A stretch of 28,542 nucleotides of DNA, taken from assembly GCA_037442065.1 (NCBI GenBank), contig JBBIQZ010000008.1, positions 1-28,542 on the forward strand, read 5' to 3'. The position numbers and the translations under genes were made by a program. The notes under the pieces were generated by a model. That model saw nothing but the letters and a program-made list of their open reading frames with translations, searched no databases and was not told where the DNA came from. Of this stretch, positions 1 to 8,304 are shown one piece after another. Numbering within the stretch: position 1 is the first letter of the stretch; every line of letters begins with the position of its first letter. The DNA is from JBBIQZ01 sp037442065. GTDB lineage: Bacteria > Patescibacteriota > CPR2_A > CG2-30-33-46.

Positions 1-1
1 T

Positions 2-637
2 ATGGGTAAAGATTTTAAAGAAACTTCAGTTATAAATTGGCAGATAATAGACGATTGTTTAGCAGAAAAAACAGCCTCCGGCTACAAAATGGCTTTAATA
101 GAAGCCGACAAATTGCTAAACAATGCTTTAAAAAATGCCGGCTATCCTGGTAGAAATATAGAAGAAAGAATCACCTCGGCTAAATCTTTATTTTCCAATA
201 TTAAAAGTTTAAAAAAAGCTCGCGAAAAAAGAAATTTAGTTTTAGAGGAACTAACTTATAATTTAAATTCCATAGACGTAGAAGAGGCGGCCAAGTCTTA
301 TCATCAGGCCCTCTTAGATATTGAAGGAAACCCAGAAGCAAAACTTAACGTTTTAGAGCAGGGTTTGGCTAAAGCAAGATATTACATTCCTTCCAAAAAG
401 AAATTTTTTACTAAGATATTAATTTACTTTGTTTTAGTACTTTTTGCTGTAGTTTTTTTGGCTGATACCAAAACAGGCCAGTCGATTACCGGTGGAATAA
501 TTTCTTTAAGCCATTTCGTATTTGGTTGGGTTTTGATGATTTTTATACTACTAGCGGCAATTATTACAATTGTTACTTTAAGCCTTCTTTATTTTGAGAA
601 AAGACGAAAAGAAGACAAACAAGAGTTTGACCTATGA
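2..637 (+). CDS. Membrane protein with degenerate HEPN-like N-terminal domain (5' end may lie outside window)
   Basis: Predicted 211 aa. Residues about 10-115 are helical and follow a pattern I recall from small CPR proteins: a tryptophan followed by a helix, then IEADKLLNNAL, GYPGRNIEERI, and KAREKRNLVLEE. In those relatives the last block resembles the HEPN RNxxxH motif; here the histidine is absent, so RNase activity is unlikely. Two hydrophobic segments follow (about 137-155 and 173-197), separated by a short loop, and the tail is charged. The protein probably sits in the inner membrane with its helical domain in the cytoplasm. The ATG is at the second base of the window, so an upstream start cannot be excluded. 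The stop overlaps the dnaE start (ATGA), which implies translational coupling with the replicative polymerase. No function can be assigned; the HEPN resemblance is inference. Confidence 0.6.
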   Translation: MGKDFKETSVINWQIIDDCLAEKTASGYKMALIEADKLLNNALKNAGYPGRNIEERITSAKSLFSNIKSLKKAREKRNLVLEELTYNLNSIDVEEAAKSYHQALLDIEGNPEAKLNVLEQGLAKARYYIPSKKKFFTKILIYFVLVLFAVVFLADTKTGQSITGGIISLSHFVFGWVLMIFILLAAIITIVTLSLLYFEKRRKEDKQEFDL

Positions 638-3600
638 ACAACTTTACCCATCTGCATGTTCATACTCATTACAGCTTATTGGACGGGATGGGTAAAATTC
701 CCAATTTATTAGATAGAGCCAAAGAACTGGGCATGGACTCCATTGCTATAACTGACCATGGAGTAATGTATGGCGTTTTAGAATTTTATCAAGAAGCAAA
801 GCTTAGGGATATTAAACCGATTTTAGGGATGGAAGCTTATGTTGCTCCGCGTGACCATCTTTCAAAAATACCAAAACTAGACACCGGCCCGTCACACTTA
901 ACTCTTCTGGCAAAAAATATAACAGGATATCAAAATCTTTTAAAATTAACAACCATCGGACATTTGGAAGGCTATTACTATCATCCTCGTATTGATAAAA
1001 AACTTTTAAAAGATTTAAGCGAAGGAATTATTGCTTTATCAGGCTGTCTTAAAGGGGAGGTAGCCCATTATGCGTTGGCCGGCAACGAAGAAAAAGCTTT
1101 AAAAGCCTTAAAGGAATACAAAGAAATATTTGGCGATGATTTTTATTTAGAAGTACAGCATCAAGAGGGGATGGAAGATCAAAATATCGTTAATAAAAAA
1201 TTAATTGAACTGGGAGCTAAAACCCAAACGCCGGTTGTGGCCACTAAAGATGTTCATTACATCAACAAAGACGATCGGGACGCGCATGATATCCTTTTGT
1301 GTGTCCAGACCGGAAAAACTATAGAAGATGATGACAGGCTAACAATGAAAACAGATCTTTCTTTGGTTTCGCCCAAAGAGATGATAGAAGCTTTTAAAGA
1401 TTATCCGGGAGCAATTAAAAACTCTTTAAAAATTGCCGAGGAATGCAATGTAGAACTTGAATTAGGCAGATTTTTAATTCCTAATTTTAAACTTCCACCT
1501 AAAGAAACACCGATAAGTTTTTTAAGAAAACTTTGTTATGAGGGATTAGAAAAAAGGTACAAAAAAGACGGTTCAACTCCTAAAGAAATTAAAGAAAGAT
1601 TAGAATACGAATTAGGCATTATCGAGAAAACAGGCTTTGCTTCTTATTTTTTAATCGTTGCCGATTTTGTTAATTATGCAAAAAGCCAAGAAATTTTAGT
1701 TGGGCCCGGCAGAGGATCGGCAGCCGGAAGCTTAGTGTCTTATGTTTTAAATATTACCAACCTTGATCCTCTAAAATTTAACCTTTTGTTTGAACGATTT
1801 TTAAATGCCGAAAGAATTTCTATGCCGGATATTGACATGGATTTTGCCGACGATAGAAGAGGCGAGGTTATTGATTATGTTATTAAAAAATATGGAGCAG
1901 ATCATGTTGCCCAAATAATAACTTTTGGAACAATGGCTGCCAGAAATGCCATAAGAGACGTCGGTAGGGCGATGGGTATAAGCTACAACGATGTTGATAA
2001 AATAGCAAAGCTTATACCTTTTGGCTTGCATCTTGTAGAAGCAATTGAAGTTTCGCCAGAACTTAAAAACCTTTACAAAAATGATGAGACCGTAAAGAAA
2101 CTTTGCGACTTTGCTATGAAATTGGAGGGCGTTGCTCGTCATGCCTCAACTCATGCCGCCGGAGTCGTTATTGCACCAGAACCTTTAGTCTCTTATGTTC
2201 CTTTGCAAAAAGCAACTAAGGGTAATACATCTATTGTTACTCAATTTCAAATGGGCGACTTAGAACAATTGGGTCTTTTAAAAATGGATTTTTTGGGTCT
2301 TTCTAATCTTACTGTCATAAGAGAGACTATCGAAAGAATAGAAGCAGTAGAAAAAGTAAATATCGATATAGACAAAATTCCTTTAGATGACAAAAAAACC
2401 TTCGAAATTTTAGGGAAAGGGGAATCTACTGGTGTTTTTCAGTTGGAAAGTGATGGAATGAAAAGGGTTCTAAAGGAACTAAAACCTACTACTTTTGAAG
2501 ATATAATTGCTATTGTTGCCCTTTACCGGCCAGGTCCGATGCAATGGATAGACGAGTTTATCAAGAGGAAACACGGTAAATCTAAGGTAACTTATCTTCA
2601 TCCAAAACTAGAAATAGCTCTTTCTGAAACTTACGGAATTCCGGTTTATCAGGAGCAAGTAATGCAAATTGCTAAAGATATAGCCGGTTTTACAGGGCCA
2701 CAAGCGGATACTTTGCGAAAAGCTATGGGTAAAAAAATAAGATCTTTGATGAAAAAACAAAAAGAACTTTTCTTAAGCGGGGCAATAGAAAACGGCATAA
2801 AAAAAGAATTAGCTCTAAAAATCTTTGCGATGATGGAGGATTTTGCCCAATATGGTTTTAATAAATCCCATGCTGCTTGCTACGCTTTAATTGCCTACCA
2901 AACAGCTTATCTTAAAGCTCATTATCCTGATTGTTTTATGGCTGCCTTGTTAACTTCTGATCAGCACAATATTGATAGGGTTGCCATAGAAGTATCGGAG
3001 TGCGAAAGAATGGGAATAGAAATTTTGCCGCCGGATGTTAACGAAAGTTTTGCCGGATTTTCTGTTGTTCCTCAAACCAGAAATATCCGTTTTGGTCTAT
3101 CGGCCGTAAAAAATTTAGGAGAAGCGCCAATTGAAGCAATTGTTAAAGAAAGAAAAAATAAAGGGCCTTATAAATCTATAGATGATTTTATTTCCAGAAT
3201 AGATTTTGAAAATATTAATAAGAAGGTTATAGAAAGCTTAATAAGGTCTGGAAGTTTGGATACTTTAGAAGAAAGAGGTAAGCTTTTAGCAAATATGGAG
3301 CTTATACTAAATTTTGGCTCTAGGAATAAAAGATCAAATCAAAACGGGCAAGTAGATATGTTTTCTCTTTTGGGGGAGGACAGTACAGAAGGTCATTTAG
3401 AGCTAAAAGAAGGAATAAAAGTAGACAAAAAACAAAAAATGGTCTGGGAAAAAGAACTTTTGGGAATGTATATCTCCGAGCATCCTCTAAAAGATTTTAA
3501 AGAAGTTTTGCAAAATAAAACATTAAACCTTAACTTAATAACAAAAGATTTTATCGATAAAAAAATAATTATTGGCGGAGTCGTAACAAAAATTCAAAAA

Positions 3601-4053
3601 GTTTTAACCAGAAATAAAGAATTAATGATTTTTGCAACACTAGAGGACTTAACCGGCAGAATAGAAACTCTAGTTTTCCCAAAGATTTTAGAAGGTAACC
3701 AAGGTCTTTGGCAGGAGGATAAAATAGTTCTTGTTCAAGGCAGGGTCTCGGAAAATAAAGACGGTGAGTTAAAGATTATTGCTGAGAAAGCTAGAGAGCT
3801 TACTGAAGCAGATTTAAAGAAAAGCGTTCTAAAAGTTGTTTTGCTAAAAGTAAAGGAAGCTAAAGCTAAGGAAACCTTTAAAAAAATAAAAGAGATTTTA
3901 GAAGAAAACCGCGGCGATGATGATGTGATTTTAAAATTAGAACAGGGTAACGAAATAAGAAAAATAAAAATACCTTTTAAAATTAATTTAAACAGCGAAG
4001 TTAAAAAGAAACTGGAAGAAGTTGTTGGCGAACCAGTTGAAATATCGAGCTAA
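634..4053 (+). CDS. dnaE: DNA polymerase III alpha subunit
   Basis: Replicative polymerase catalytic subunit, 1139 aa, the usual length for DnaE. An N-terminal PHP domain (about 1-290) begins HLHVHTHYSLLDG and keeps H8, H10, D17, H42 and E67 plus later SGC and TKDVH motifs. This matches the metal-binding set of DnaE proteins with a working PHP 3'-5' exonuclease. The palm carries GPGRGSAAGS and the catalytic PDIDMDF (D399, D401, D403), followed by RHASTHAAGV and YQEQVMQIA. A helix-hairpin-helix region (FNKSHAACYALIAYQTAYLK) and a C-terminal OB fold (about 975-1060, IIGGVVTKIQK) complete the standard order. The start overlaps the upstream gene by four bases. A strong hairpin terminator follows the stop immediately. 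A separate proofreading subunit (dnaQ) is not in this window. Confidence 0.97.
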   Translation: MNNFTHLHVHTHYSLLDGMGKIPNLLDRAKELGMDSIAITDHGVMYGVLEFYQEAKLRDIKPILGMEAYVAPRDHLSKIPKLDTGPSHLTLLAKNITGYQNLLKLTTIGHLEGYYYHPRIDKKLLKDLSEGIIALSGCLKGEVAHYALAGNEEKALKALKEYKEIFGDDFYLEVQHQEGMEDQNIVNKKLIELGAKTQTPVVATKDVHYINKDDRDAHDILLCVQTGKTIEDDDRLTMKTDLSLVSPKEMIEAFKDYPGAIKNSLKIAEECNVELELGRFLIPNFKLPPKETPISFLRKLCYEGLEKRYKKDGSTPKEIKERLEYELGIIEKTGFASYFLIVADFVNYAKSQEILVGPGRGSAAGSLVSYVLNITNLDPLKFNLLFERFLNAERISMPDIDMDFADDRRGEVIDYVIKKYGADHVAQIITFGTMAARNAIRDVGRAMGISYNDVDKIAKLIPFGLHLVEAIEVSPELKNLYKNDETVKKLCDFAMKLEGVARHASTHAAGVVIAPEPLVSYVPLQKATKGNTSIVTQFQMGDLEQLGLLKMDFLGLSNLTVIRETIERIEAVEKVNIDIDKIPLDDKKTFEILGKGESTGVFQLESDGMKRVLKELKPTTFEDIIAIVALYRPGPMQWIDEFIKRKHGKSKVTYLHPKLEIALSETYGIPVYQEQVMQIAKDIAGFTGPQADTLRKAMGKKIRSLMKKQKELFLSGAIENGIKKELALKIFAMMEDFAQYGFNKSHAACYALIAYQTAYLKAHYPDCFMAALLTSDQHNIDRVAIEVSECERMGIEILPPDVNESFAGFSVVPQTRNIRFGLSAVKNLGEAPIEAIVKERKNKGPYKSIDDFISRIDFENINKKVIESLIRSGSLDTLEERGKLLANMELILNFGSRNKRSNQNGQVDMFSLLGEDSTEGHLELKEGIKVDKKQKMVWEKELLGMYISEHPLKDFKEVLQNKTLNLNLITKDFIDKKIIIGGVVTKIQKVLTRNKELMIFATLEDLTGRIETLVFPKILEGNQGLWQEDKIVLVQGRVSENKDGELKIIAEKARELTEADLKKSVLKVVLLKVKEAKAKETFKKIKEILEENRGDDDVILKLEQGNEIRKIKIPFKINLNSEVKKKLEEVVGEPVEISS

Positions 4054-4078
4054 AATGGCCTTTGAAAAGGCCATTTTT
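4052..4078 (+). terminator. Rho-independent terminator of dnaE
   Basis: A 12-base arm (AAAATGGCCTTT) pairs perfectly with AAAGGCCATTTT across a 2-base gap, so the real loop is a little larger. It runs straight from the dnaE stop codon and ends in a T-run. The A-rich 5' arm gives it some capacity in the other direction too. Confidence 0.9.
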
Positions 4079-4091
4079 AGATAACAGTTTG

Positions 4092-4120
4092 TTGACAGTG
4101 AGGATAATTTAAAATAAAAT
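4092..4120 (+). promoter_or_regulatory. Sigma-70-type promoter of the NAGK-like gene
   Basis: TTGACA (4092-4097), 17-base spacer, TAAAAT (4115-4120). Transcription should start near 4127, giving a leader of about 27 bases with a Shine-Dalgarno (AGAGGTGA, 4141-4148) five bases before the ATG at 4154. Confidence 0.8.
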
Positions 4121-4153
4121 AGAGTATCTGATCTTTGAAAAGAGGTGACAGCA

Positions 4154-4996
4154 ATGGATATTATATGGCTATTGAAGAAGTTTAAGTTTTGGGTAAAATC
4201 CATTCCTTGGCGAACAAAATTTAAGGATATGATTATCGTTCTTAAATACGGAGGAGAGGTTTTGGCGAGCGATGATGAATTTAAAAACATCGCCAGAAAT
4301 GTAGCTTTTCTTTTAAAGAGAGGTATAATAATTGTTCTTGTTCATGGCGGCGGGCCGCAGTTGGACAGTAAGCTCGAAGAAGAAGGTATAAGTTTTGAGA
4401 AAAAAGAGGGAATGAGGATGTATACTATTAAGATAAGAAATATCGCTCAAGAGGTTTTTGGAGAAATAACAAATAAAATAATTGGAGCATTGGCTAGGAA
4501 AAAAGTAGCCTCACAATGGATATTATCAGAAGATATTAAAGTAAAAAGGGTAAAAGAATTAGGTTTTGTTGGGAAAGTAACATCTATTGGTAAAAATTTA
4601 CCCCTCGCTCTATTGAAAGGATTTGTTGCTATACCTAGTCTATTCGGTAAGGATGAAAACGGAGTATTGTGCAATGTCAATGCTGATGATATAGCAGTTG
4701 CTATCGCAGAAGAGCTAGAAGCCAGCAGACTGATAATTCTTGCTTCTGTACACGGCGTTTTGGATGAAAATGGTAATCTTATTTCTCATTTAGACTTAAA
4801 GACTGCCAGAGAATTAATTGACAGAGGAGTTATTCAGGGCGGTATGATTCCAAAAGCCCTGCATTGCCTTCAATCACAAAAGGTTGAAAAAATACATATT
4901 ATCGACGGCAGAAAACCTGATTCTCTGCTCAAGGAGTTATTCTCCAAAAAGGGAACCGGCACTGAAATAGTAAGGGAAGAAAGGGAGAGTGACTGA
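4154..4996 (+). CDS. argB: Acetylglutamate kinase-like amino acid kinase
   Basis: 280 aa from ATG 4154. An in-frame GTG at 4145 lies inside the Shine-Dalgarno and is unlikely to be the start. The protein belongs to the amino acid kinase fold: LKYGGEVL (phosphate-binding lysine), VHGGGPQLDSKL, EGMRMYT with the arginine that binds substrate in NAG kinases, NVNADD, ASVHGVLDENG, GGMIPK with the second catalytic lysine, and a C-terminal GTGTEI. The family step is ATP-dependent phosphorylation of N-acetylglutamate in arginine synthesis. About 25 residues precede the kinase core and could form the N-terminal helix of arginine-sensitive hexameric NAGKs. The usual GKDG loop is missing (reads ILSEDIKVKRV). 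No other arginine gene is nearby, and the gene is monocistronic with its own promoter and terminator. Family confidence is high; the substrate is uncertain. Leucine codon use is more mixed than in dnaE. Confidence 0.82.
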   Translation: MDIIWLLKKFKFWVKSIPWRTKFKDMIIVLKYGGEVLASDDEFKNIARNVAFLLKRGIIIVLVHGGGPQLDSKLEEEGISFEKKEGMRMYTIKIRNIAQEVFGEITNKIIGALARKKVASQWILSEDIKVKRVKELGFVGKVTSIGKNLPLALLKGFVAIPSLFGKDENGVLCNVNADDIAVAIAEELEASRLIILASVHGVLDENGNLISHLDLKTARELIDRGVIQGGMIPKALHCLQSQKVEKIHIIDGRKPDSLLKELFSKKGTGTEIVREERESD

Positions 4997-5051
4997 AATG
5001 ACTTGGGCTTCTTCGTACAAAGCAATAATAAAAATTTAAACACAGACTCAC

Positions 5052-5080
5052 AAGCTTTAGGAATATCTAAGGCTTTTTTT
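5052..5080 (+). terminator. Rho-independent terminator after the NAGK-like gene
   Basis: AAGCTTTAG pairs with CTAAGGCTT (one G-T wobble) around loop GAATAT and is followed by a run of T. Confidence 0.85.
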
Positions 5081-5089
5081 ATTAATGTT

Positions 5090-5098
5090 TGTTAAAAT
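5090..5098 (+). promoter_or_regulatory. Extended -10 promoter placing the transcript start at the cca ATG
   Basis: TGTTAAAAT is an extended -10 (TG, one base, TAAAAT at 5093-5098) with no matching -35. A start seven bases past the hexamer falls at 5105, the first base of the ATG. No Shine-Dalgarno precedes the ATG, so the transcript is likely leaderless. Confidence 0.6.
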
Positions 5099-5104
5099 AT
5101 ATCC

Positions 5105-6412
5105 ATGGAAAAAACCTCTATAGAAATAGTTAAGGATTTAAAATCTCATGGGTTCGAAGCTTACTGGGCAGGGGGAACAGTAAGAGACTTATTGATGGGC
5201 AAAACTCCTAAAGATTATGATATTGTAACTTCAGCTAAGCCGGAACAAATAGAAAGCATTCTCGAAAAAACTGTTCCTATTGGCAAAAAATTCGGGGTAA
5301 TTTTAGCGGTAAAAAATGGCCACCATTTCGAGGTAGCTACTTTTCGTTCTGATGCCGCTTATACTGACGGCCGCCGTCCGGATGCAGTTTATTTTACTAA
5401 TGCAAAAGAAGATGCTTTGCGGAGGGATTTTACAATAAATGGGATGTTCTATGATCCTTTAACCAAAAAAGTTTTCGATTTTGTTGGCGGCCAAGAAGAT
5501 TTAAAAAATAAAACCTTGCGTTTTATTGGTGATCCAGATGAAAGAATAAAGGAGGATAATTTAAGGATCCTTAGGGCAATAAGATTTAAAAATCTTTTTT
5601 CTTTAAAATACGCTCCTCTAACTTTTAGAGCCTTAAAAAAGAATGCCTGTCTTGTAGAAAATGTTTCAGCCGAACGGATAAAAGATGAGCTAACCAAGAT
5701 ACTTCTTTTACCCGGTAGAGAAAGCGCTTTTTTAGAATTAGATAAAGCTGGCATTTTAAAATGTATCTTACCGGAGCTTTTGTGTCTTAAGGGAATAAGA
5801 CAGCCGGAAATTTATCATAAAGAAGGAGACGTTTTTACTCATACGATTTTATGTCTTGAAGCTTTACCGGATAAAGTTTCCGAAGAACTTGCTTGGGCTG
5901 TACTCTTTCATGATATTGGAAAGCCGGACACTTTTGCCGTAAAAGACAGGATAAGATTTAATCAGCATGCCGAGGTAGGGGCGAAGATTGTTGATAAAAT
6001 TGCCAAAAGATTAAAATTTTCTAATAGTCTTACAGAAAATATAAAATGGCTGGTTGGACATCATATGATGGTAGGAGATATTCCTAAAATGAAAAAAACA
6101 AGACAAGCCCATTGGGTAAACCATCCCTTATTTTCAGAACTTTTAGAATTATTAAGAGCTGATGCCTTGGGCGCCAAACCGAAAGATTTAAGTCTTTATA
6201 ATAAACTTAAAAAACTTCTAAAACAAAAAGAAGAAAAGTTGTTGCCTCTGCCGGAAAAGCTGCTAACCGGCAAGGATTTAATTAAGAGGTTTAATTTAAA
6301 ACCCGGTCCTAAAGTTGGAGAAATTTTAGAAAAGGTACATTTGGCCCAGCTTGAGGAAAAGATAAGAACAAAGAAAGAAGCTTTGGAGCTTGTAAAGAAT
6401 TTAATAAAATGA
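5105..6412 (+). CDS. cca: CCA tRNA nucleotidyltransferase with HD domain
   Basis: 435 aa. It adds or repairs the 3' CCA end of tRNA. The nucleotidyltransferase head has AGGTVRDLLMG (residues 22-32) and the catalytic aspartates in KDYDIV (D37, D39), then GRRPDAV and RRDFTINGM, which in this class contacts the incoming nucleotide. The RNA-binding middle region follows, with DPDERIKEDNLRILRAIRF. An HD phosphohydrolase domain begins near residue 240 with FHDIGKP and a later GHHM, as in HD-containing CCA enzymes and poly(A) polymerases. Both tRNAs in this window already encode CCA, so repair may be the main role. The stop overlaps the archease start (ATGA). It leads a three-gene RNA-repair operon with archease and rtcB. 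A poly(A) polymerase specificity cannot be excluded. Confidence 0.92.
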   Translation: MEKTSIEIVKDLKSHGFEAYWAGGTVRDLLMGKTPKDYDIVTSAKPEQIESILEKTVPIGKKFGVILAVKNGHHFEVATFRSDAAYTDGRRPDAVYFTNAKEDALRRDFTINGMFYDPLTKKVFDFVGGQEDLKNKTLRFIGDPDERIKEDNLRILRAIRFKNLFSLKYAPLTFRALKKNACLVENVSAERIKDELTKILLLPGRESAFLELDKAGILKCILPELLCLKGIRQPEIYHKEGDVFTHTILCLEALPDKVSEELAWAVLFHDIGKPDTFAVKDRIRFNQHAEVGAKIVDKIAKRLKFSNSLTENIKWLVGHHMMVGDIPKMKKTRQAHWVNHPLFSELLELLRADALGAKPKDLSLYNKLKKLLKQKEEKLLPLPEKLLTGKDLIKRFNLKPGPKVGEILEKVHLAQLEEKIRTKKEALELVKNLIK

Positions 6413-6807
6413 AATTTGAGTTTTTAGATCACCCTTCGGATTTATTGATAAAAGCAACTGGAGAAACTCCAGAGGAAATATTTCTAAGTTTTGCATTGGC
6501 TTTAGCTTTCTATTTTGCCGGTAAGAAAATAACAAAAACAGAAGAAAGGTCTTATAAAGTTATCGTTAAAGGCGATAATTTTTTAAATTTACTTGTAAAA
6601 TTTCTAAATGAGCTATTGTTTCTAACAGAAACAGAAGGTAAAATTTTTGCCAAAGTGGAGTTTGTAAAATTAAATAAAAATTACTTAGAAGCAAAAGTTT
6701 ATGGAACAAAAGAGGATATAAGAGAGCAAGTAAAAAGTGCAACTTACCAATCCTCTTTTAGGAAAACCAAAAAAGGATTTGAAGCTAAAGTTTTGTTGGA
6801 TATTTAG
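6409..6807 (+). CDS. Archease, activator of RtcB
   Basis: 132 aa, typical archease length. It begins FEFLDHPSDLLIKATG, the family's acidic N-terminal metal site (DHxxD pattern), then GETPEEIFLSFALAL. It ends with ATYQSSF and the hallmark hydrophobic-aspartate C-terminus VLLDI. Archease speeds guanylation of the RNA ligase RtcB and allows multiple turnovers. It overlaps cca by four bases and lies six bases before rtcB, which supports a shared transcript and a working pair. Confidence 0.9.
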   Translation: MKFEFLDHPSDLLIKATGETPEEIFLSFALALAFYFAGKKITKTEERSYKVIVKGDNFLNLLVKFLNELLFLTETEGKIFAKVEFVKLNKNYLEAKVYGTKEDIREQVKSATYQSSFRKTKKGFEAKVLLDI

Positions 6808-6813
6808 TCGCTA

Positions 6814-8267
6814 ATGATAAGAGAAGAAGACATAAAAAAAATTGATAAGTATTTATACGAGATTCCTAAGGCCTTTAGATCGGATATGAAAGTCCCGGCC
6901 CGTTTTTATGCTAATGATTTATTTTTAGAAAAGATGCTTAAGGAACGAGCCTTAGAACAGCTGGTAAATATTACAACGTTGGAAGGCGTTTATAAGTATG
7001 CAATTGCGATGCCTGATGTTCACGAAGGCTATGGTTTTCCCATTGGCGGTGTTGTGGCTATTGATAAGGACAAGGGGATAATTTCGCCCGGCGGGGTTGG
7101 CTATGATATAAATTGCGGGGTTAGACTTTTAAAAACTGGATTGACAGAGGCAGAAATTCTTCCCCAAAAAAGAGAGCTTTTAGAAGAAATTTTTAAAACA
7201 ATTCCAGCCGGAATGGGGAGTAGAGGACTTTTGAATATTTCTTTTGAAGAACTTGATAAGTATTTAGAAATGGGTGCCAAGTATGCCATAGAAAAAGGTT
7301 TTGGAACCAAAGATGATTTGGAAAATATTGAAGAAAATGGTTTTTTAAAACAGGCTAAAGCAAACAAGGTCTCTGAAAAAGCTAAAAAACGAGGTAGAAA
7401 TCAGCTTGGAACCTTAGGCTCGGGCAATCATTTTTTAGAAATCCAAAAGGCCTTTAAAATTTTTGATGAGAAGATTGCCGAAAAACTAAATATAAAACAA
7501 GGCGAAATATTTATAATGATTCATACCGGTTCTCGTGGCTTGGGCCATCAAGTAGCATCTGATTACATAGAAGTAATGCGGGATGCTATGAAAAAATACA
7601 ATATAAAAATTCCTGATCCGGAATTAGCTTCAGCGCCATTTAATTCTCCTCAAGGTCAAGATTACTTTAAGGCAATGGCCGCCGCCGCAAATTTCGCTTG
7701 GGCTAACAGACAAATCATTACAGAAATGGCAAGACGAGCTATGAACAAATTTTTTGGTATCTTCAAAGAAGAGGTAAAACTTATTTATGATGTAGCTCAT
7801 AATATTGCCAAAATAGAGGAACATGAAGTGAATGGAGAAAAAATAAAANNNNNNNNNNTGTTGTTCATAGAAAAGGAGCAACTCGTGCCTTTGGTCCGGG
7901 AAATCCAAATATACCAAAACATTATCAAGAAATAGGTCAGCCTGTTATAATTCCGGGAAGTATGGGAACCTCGTCCTTTTTAATGGTAGGAACAAAAAAA
8001 GCAGAAGAAGAAACTTTCGGCTCTAATGCTCATGGTGCTGGAAGAATGCTTTCTAGAAAAAAAGCAAAGCATGAAATTAGAGGAGAAATGCTAAGAAAAG
8101 AGTTGGAAAAGGAAGGGATTTCGATATTTTCAAAAAGTAATGTTGGTTTAGCCGAAGAAGCCCCAATTGCTTATAAAAATGTAGAGGATGTTGCCGAGAT
8201 AATTGCCAAAGCCGGCATTTCAAAAAAGATCGTTCAACTAAAACCCATTGGTGTTGTTAAAGGTTAG
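6814..8267 (+). CDS. rtcB: RNA-splicing ligase RtcB, split by an assembly gap
   Basis: GTP- and Mn2+-dependent ligase joining 2',3'-cyclic phosphate (or 3'-phosphate) and 5'-OH RNA ends. The first part (6814-7848) has DVHEGYGFPIGGV, GGVGYDINCGVR with the metal-binding C101, GSGNHFLEI, IHTGSRGLGHQ and AHNIAKIEEH. Ten N's follow. Past them the protein resumes in another frame at 7860: VVHRKGATRAFGPGNP, VIIPGSMGTSS, and SNAHGAGR with the histidine that is guanylated, to the stop at 8267. Bridging the gap with two bases restores one frame and gives about 481 aa, the normal RtcB length. The gene is therefore probably intact in the organism and broken only in the assembly. It is co-transcribed with archease and cca. 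Confidence 0.93.
7849..7858. other. Assembly gap (10 N) inside rtcB
   Basis: A round run of ten undetermined bases. The reading frame before it ends exactly on a codon boundary (after 7848), and the frame after it has codons starting at 7860. Only a true length of 2, 5, 8... bases joins the two halves of rtcB, so ten is a placeholder. Alignment by eye of the lost segment with RtcB sequences I remember fits two bases (one missing residue). Confidence 0.97.
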
Positions 8268-8271
8268 GTGA

Positions 8272-8300
8272 TTGTTTATAATATTATAAGTAGTTATTAT
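8272..8300 (+). promoter_or_regulatory. Relict promoter of the ABC-transporter remnant
   Basis: TTGTTT (8272-8277), 17-base spacer, TATTAT (8295-8300). The predicted start falls on or next to the ATG at 8305, as in the leaderless genes of this window. Confidence 0.45.
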
Positions 8301-8304
8301 ACAA

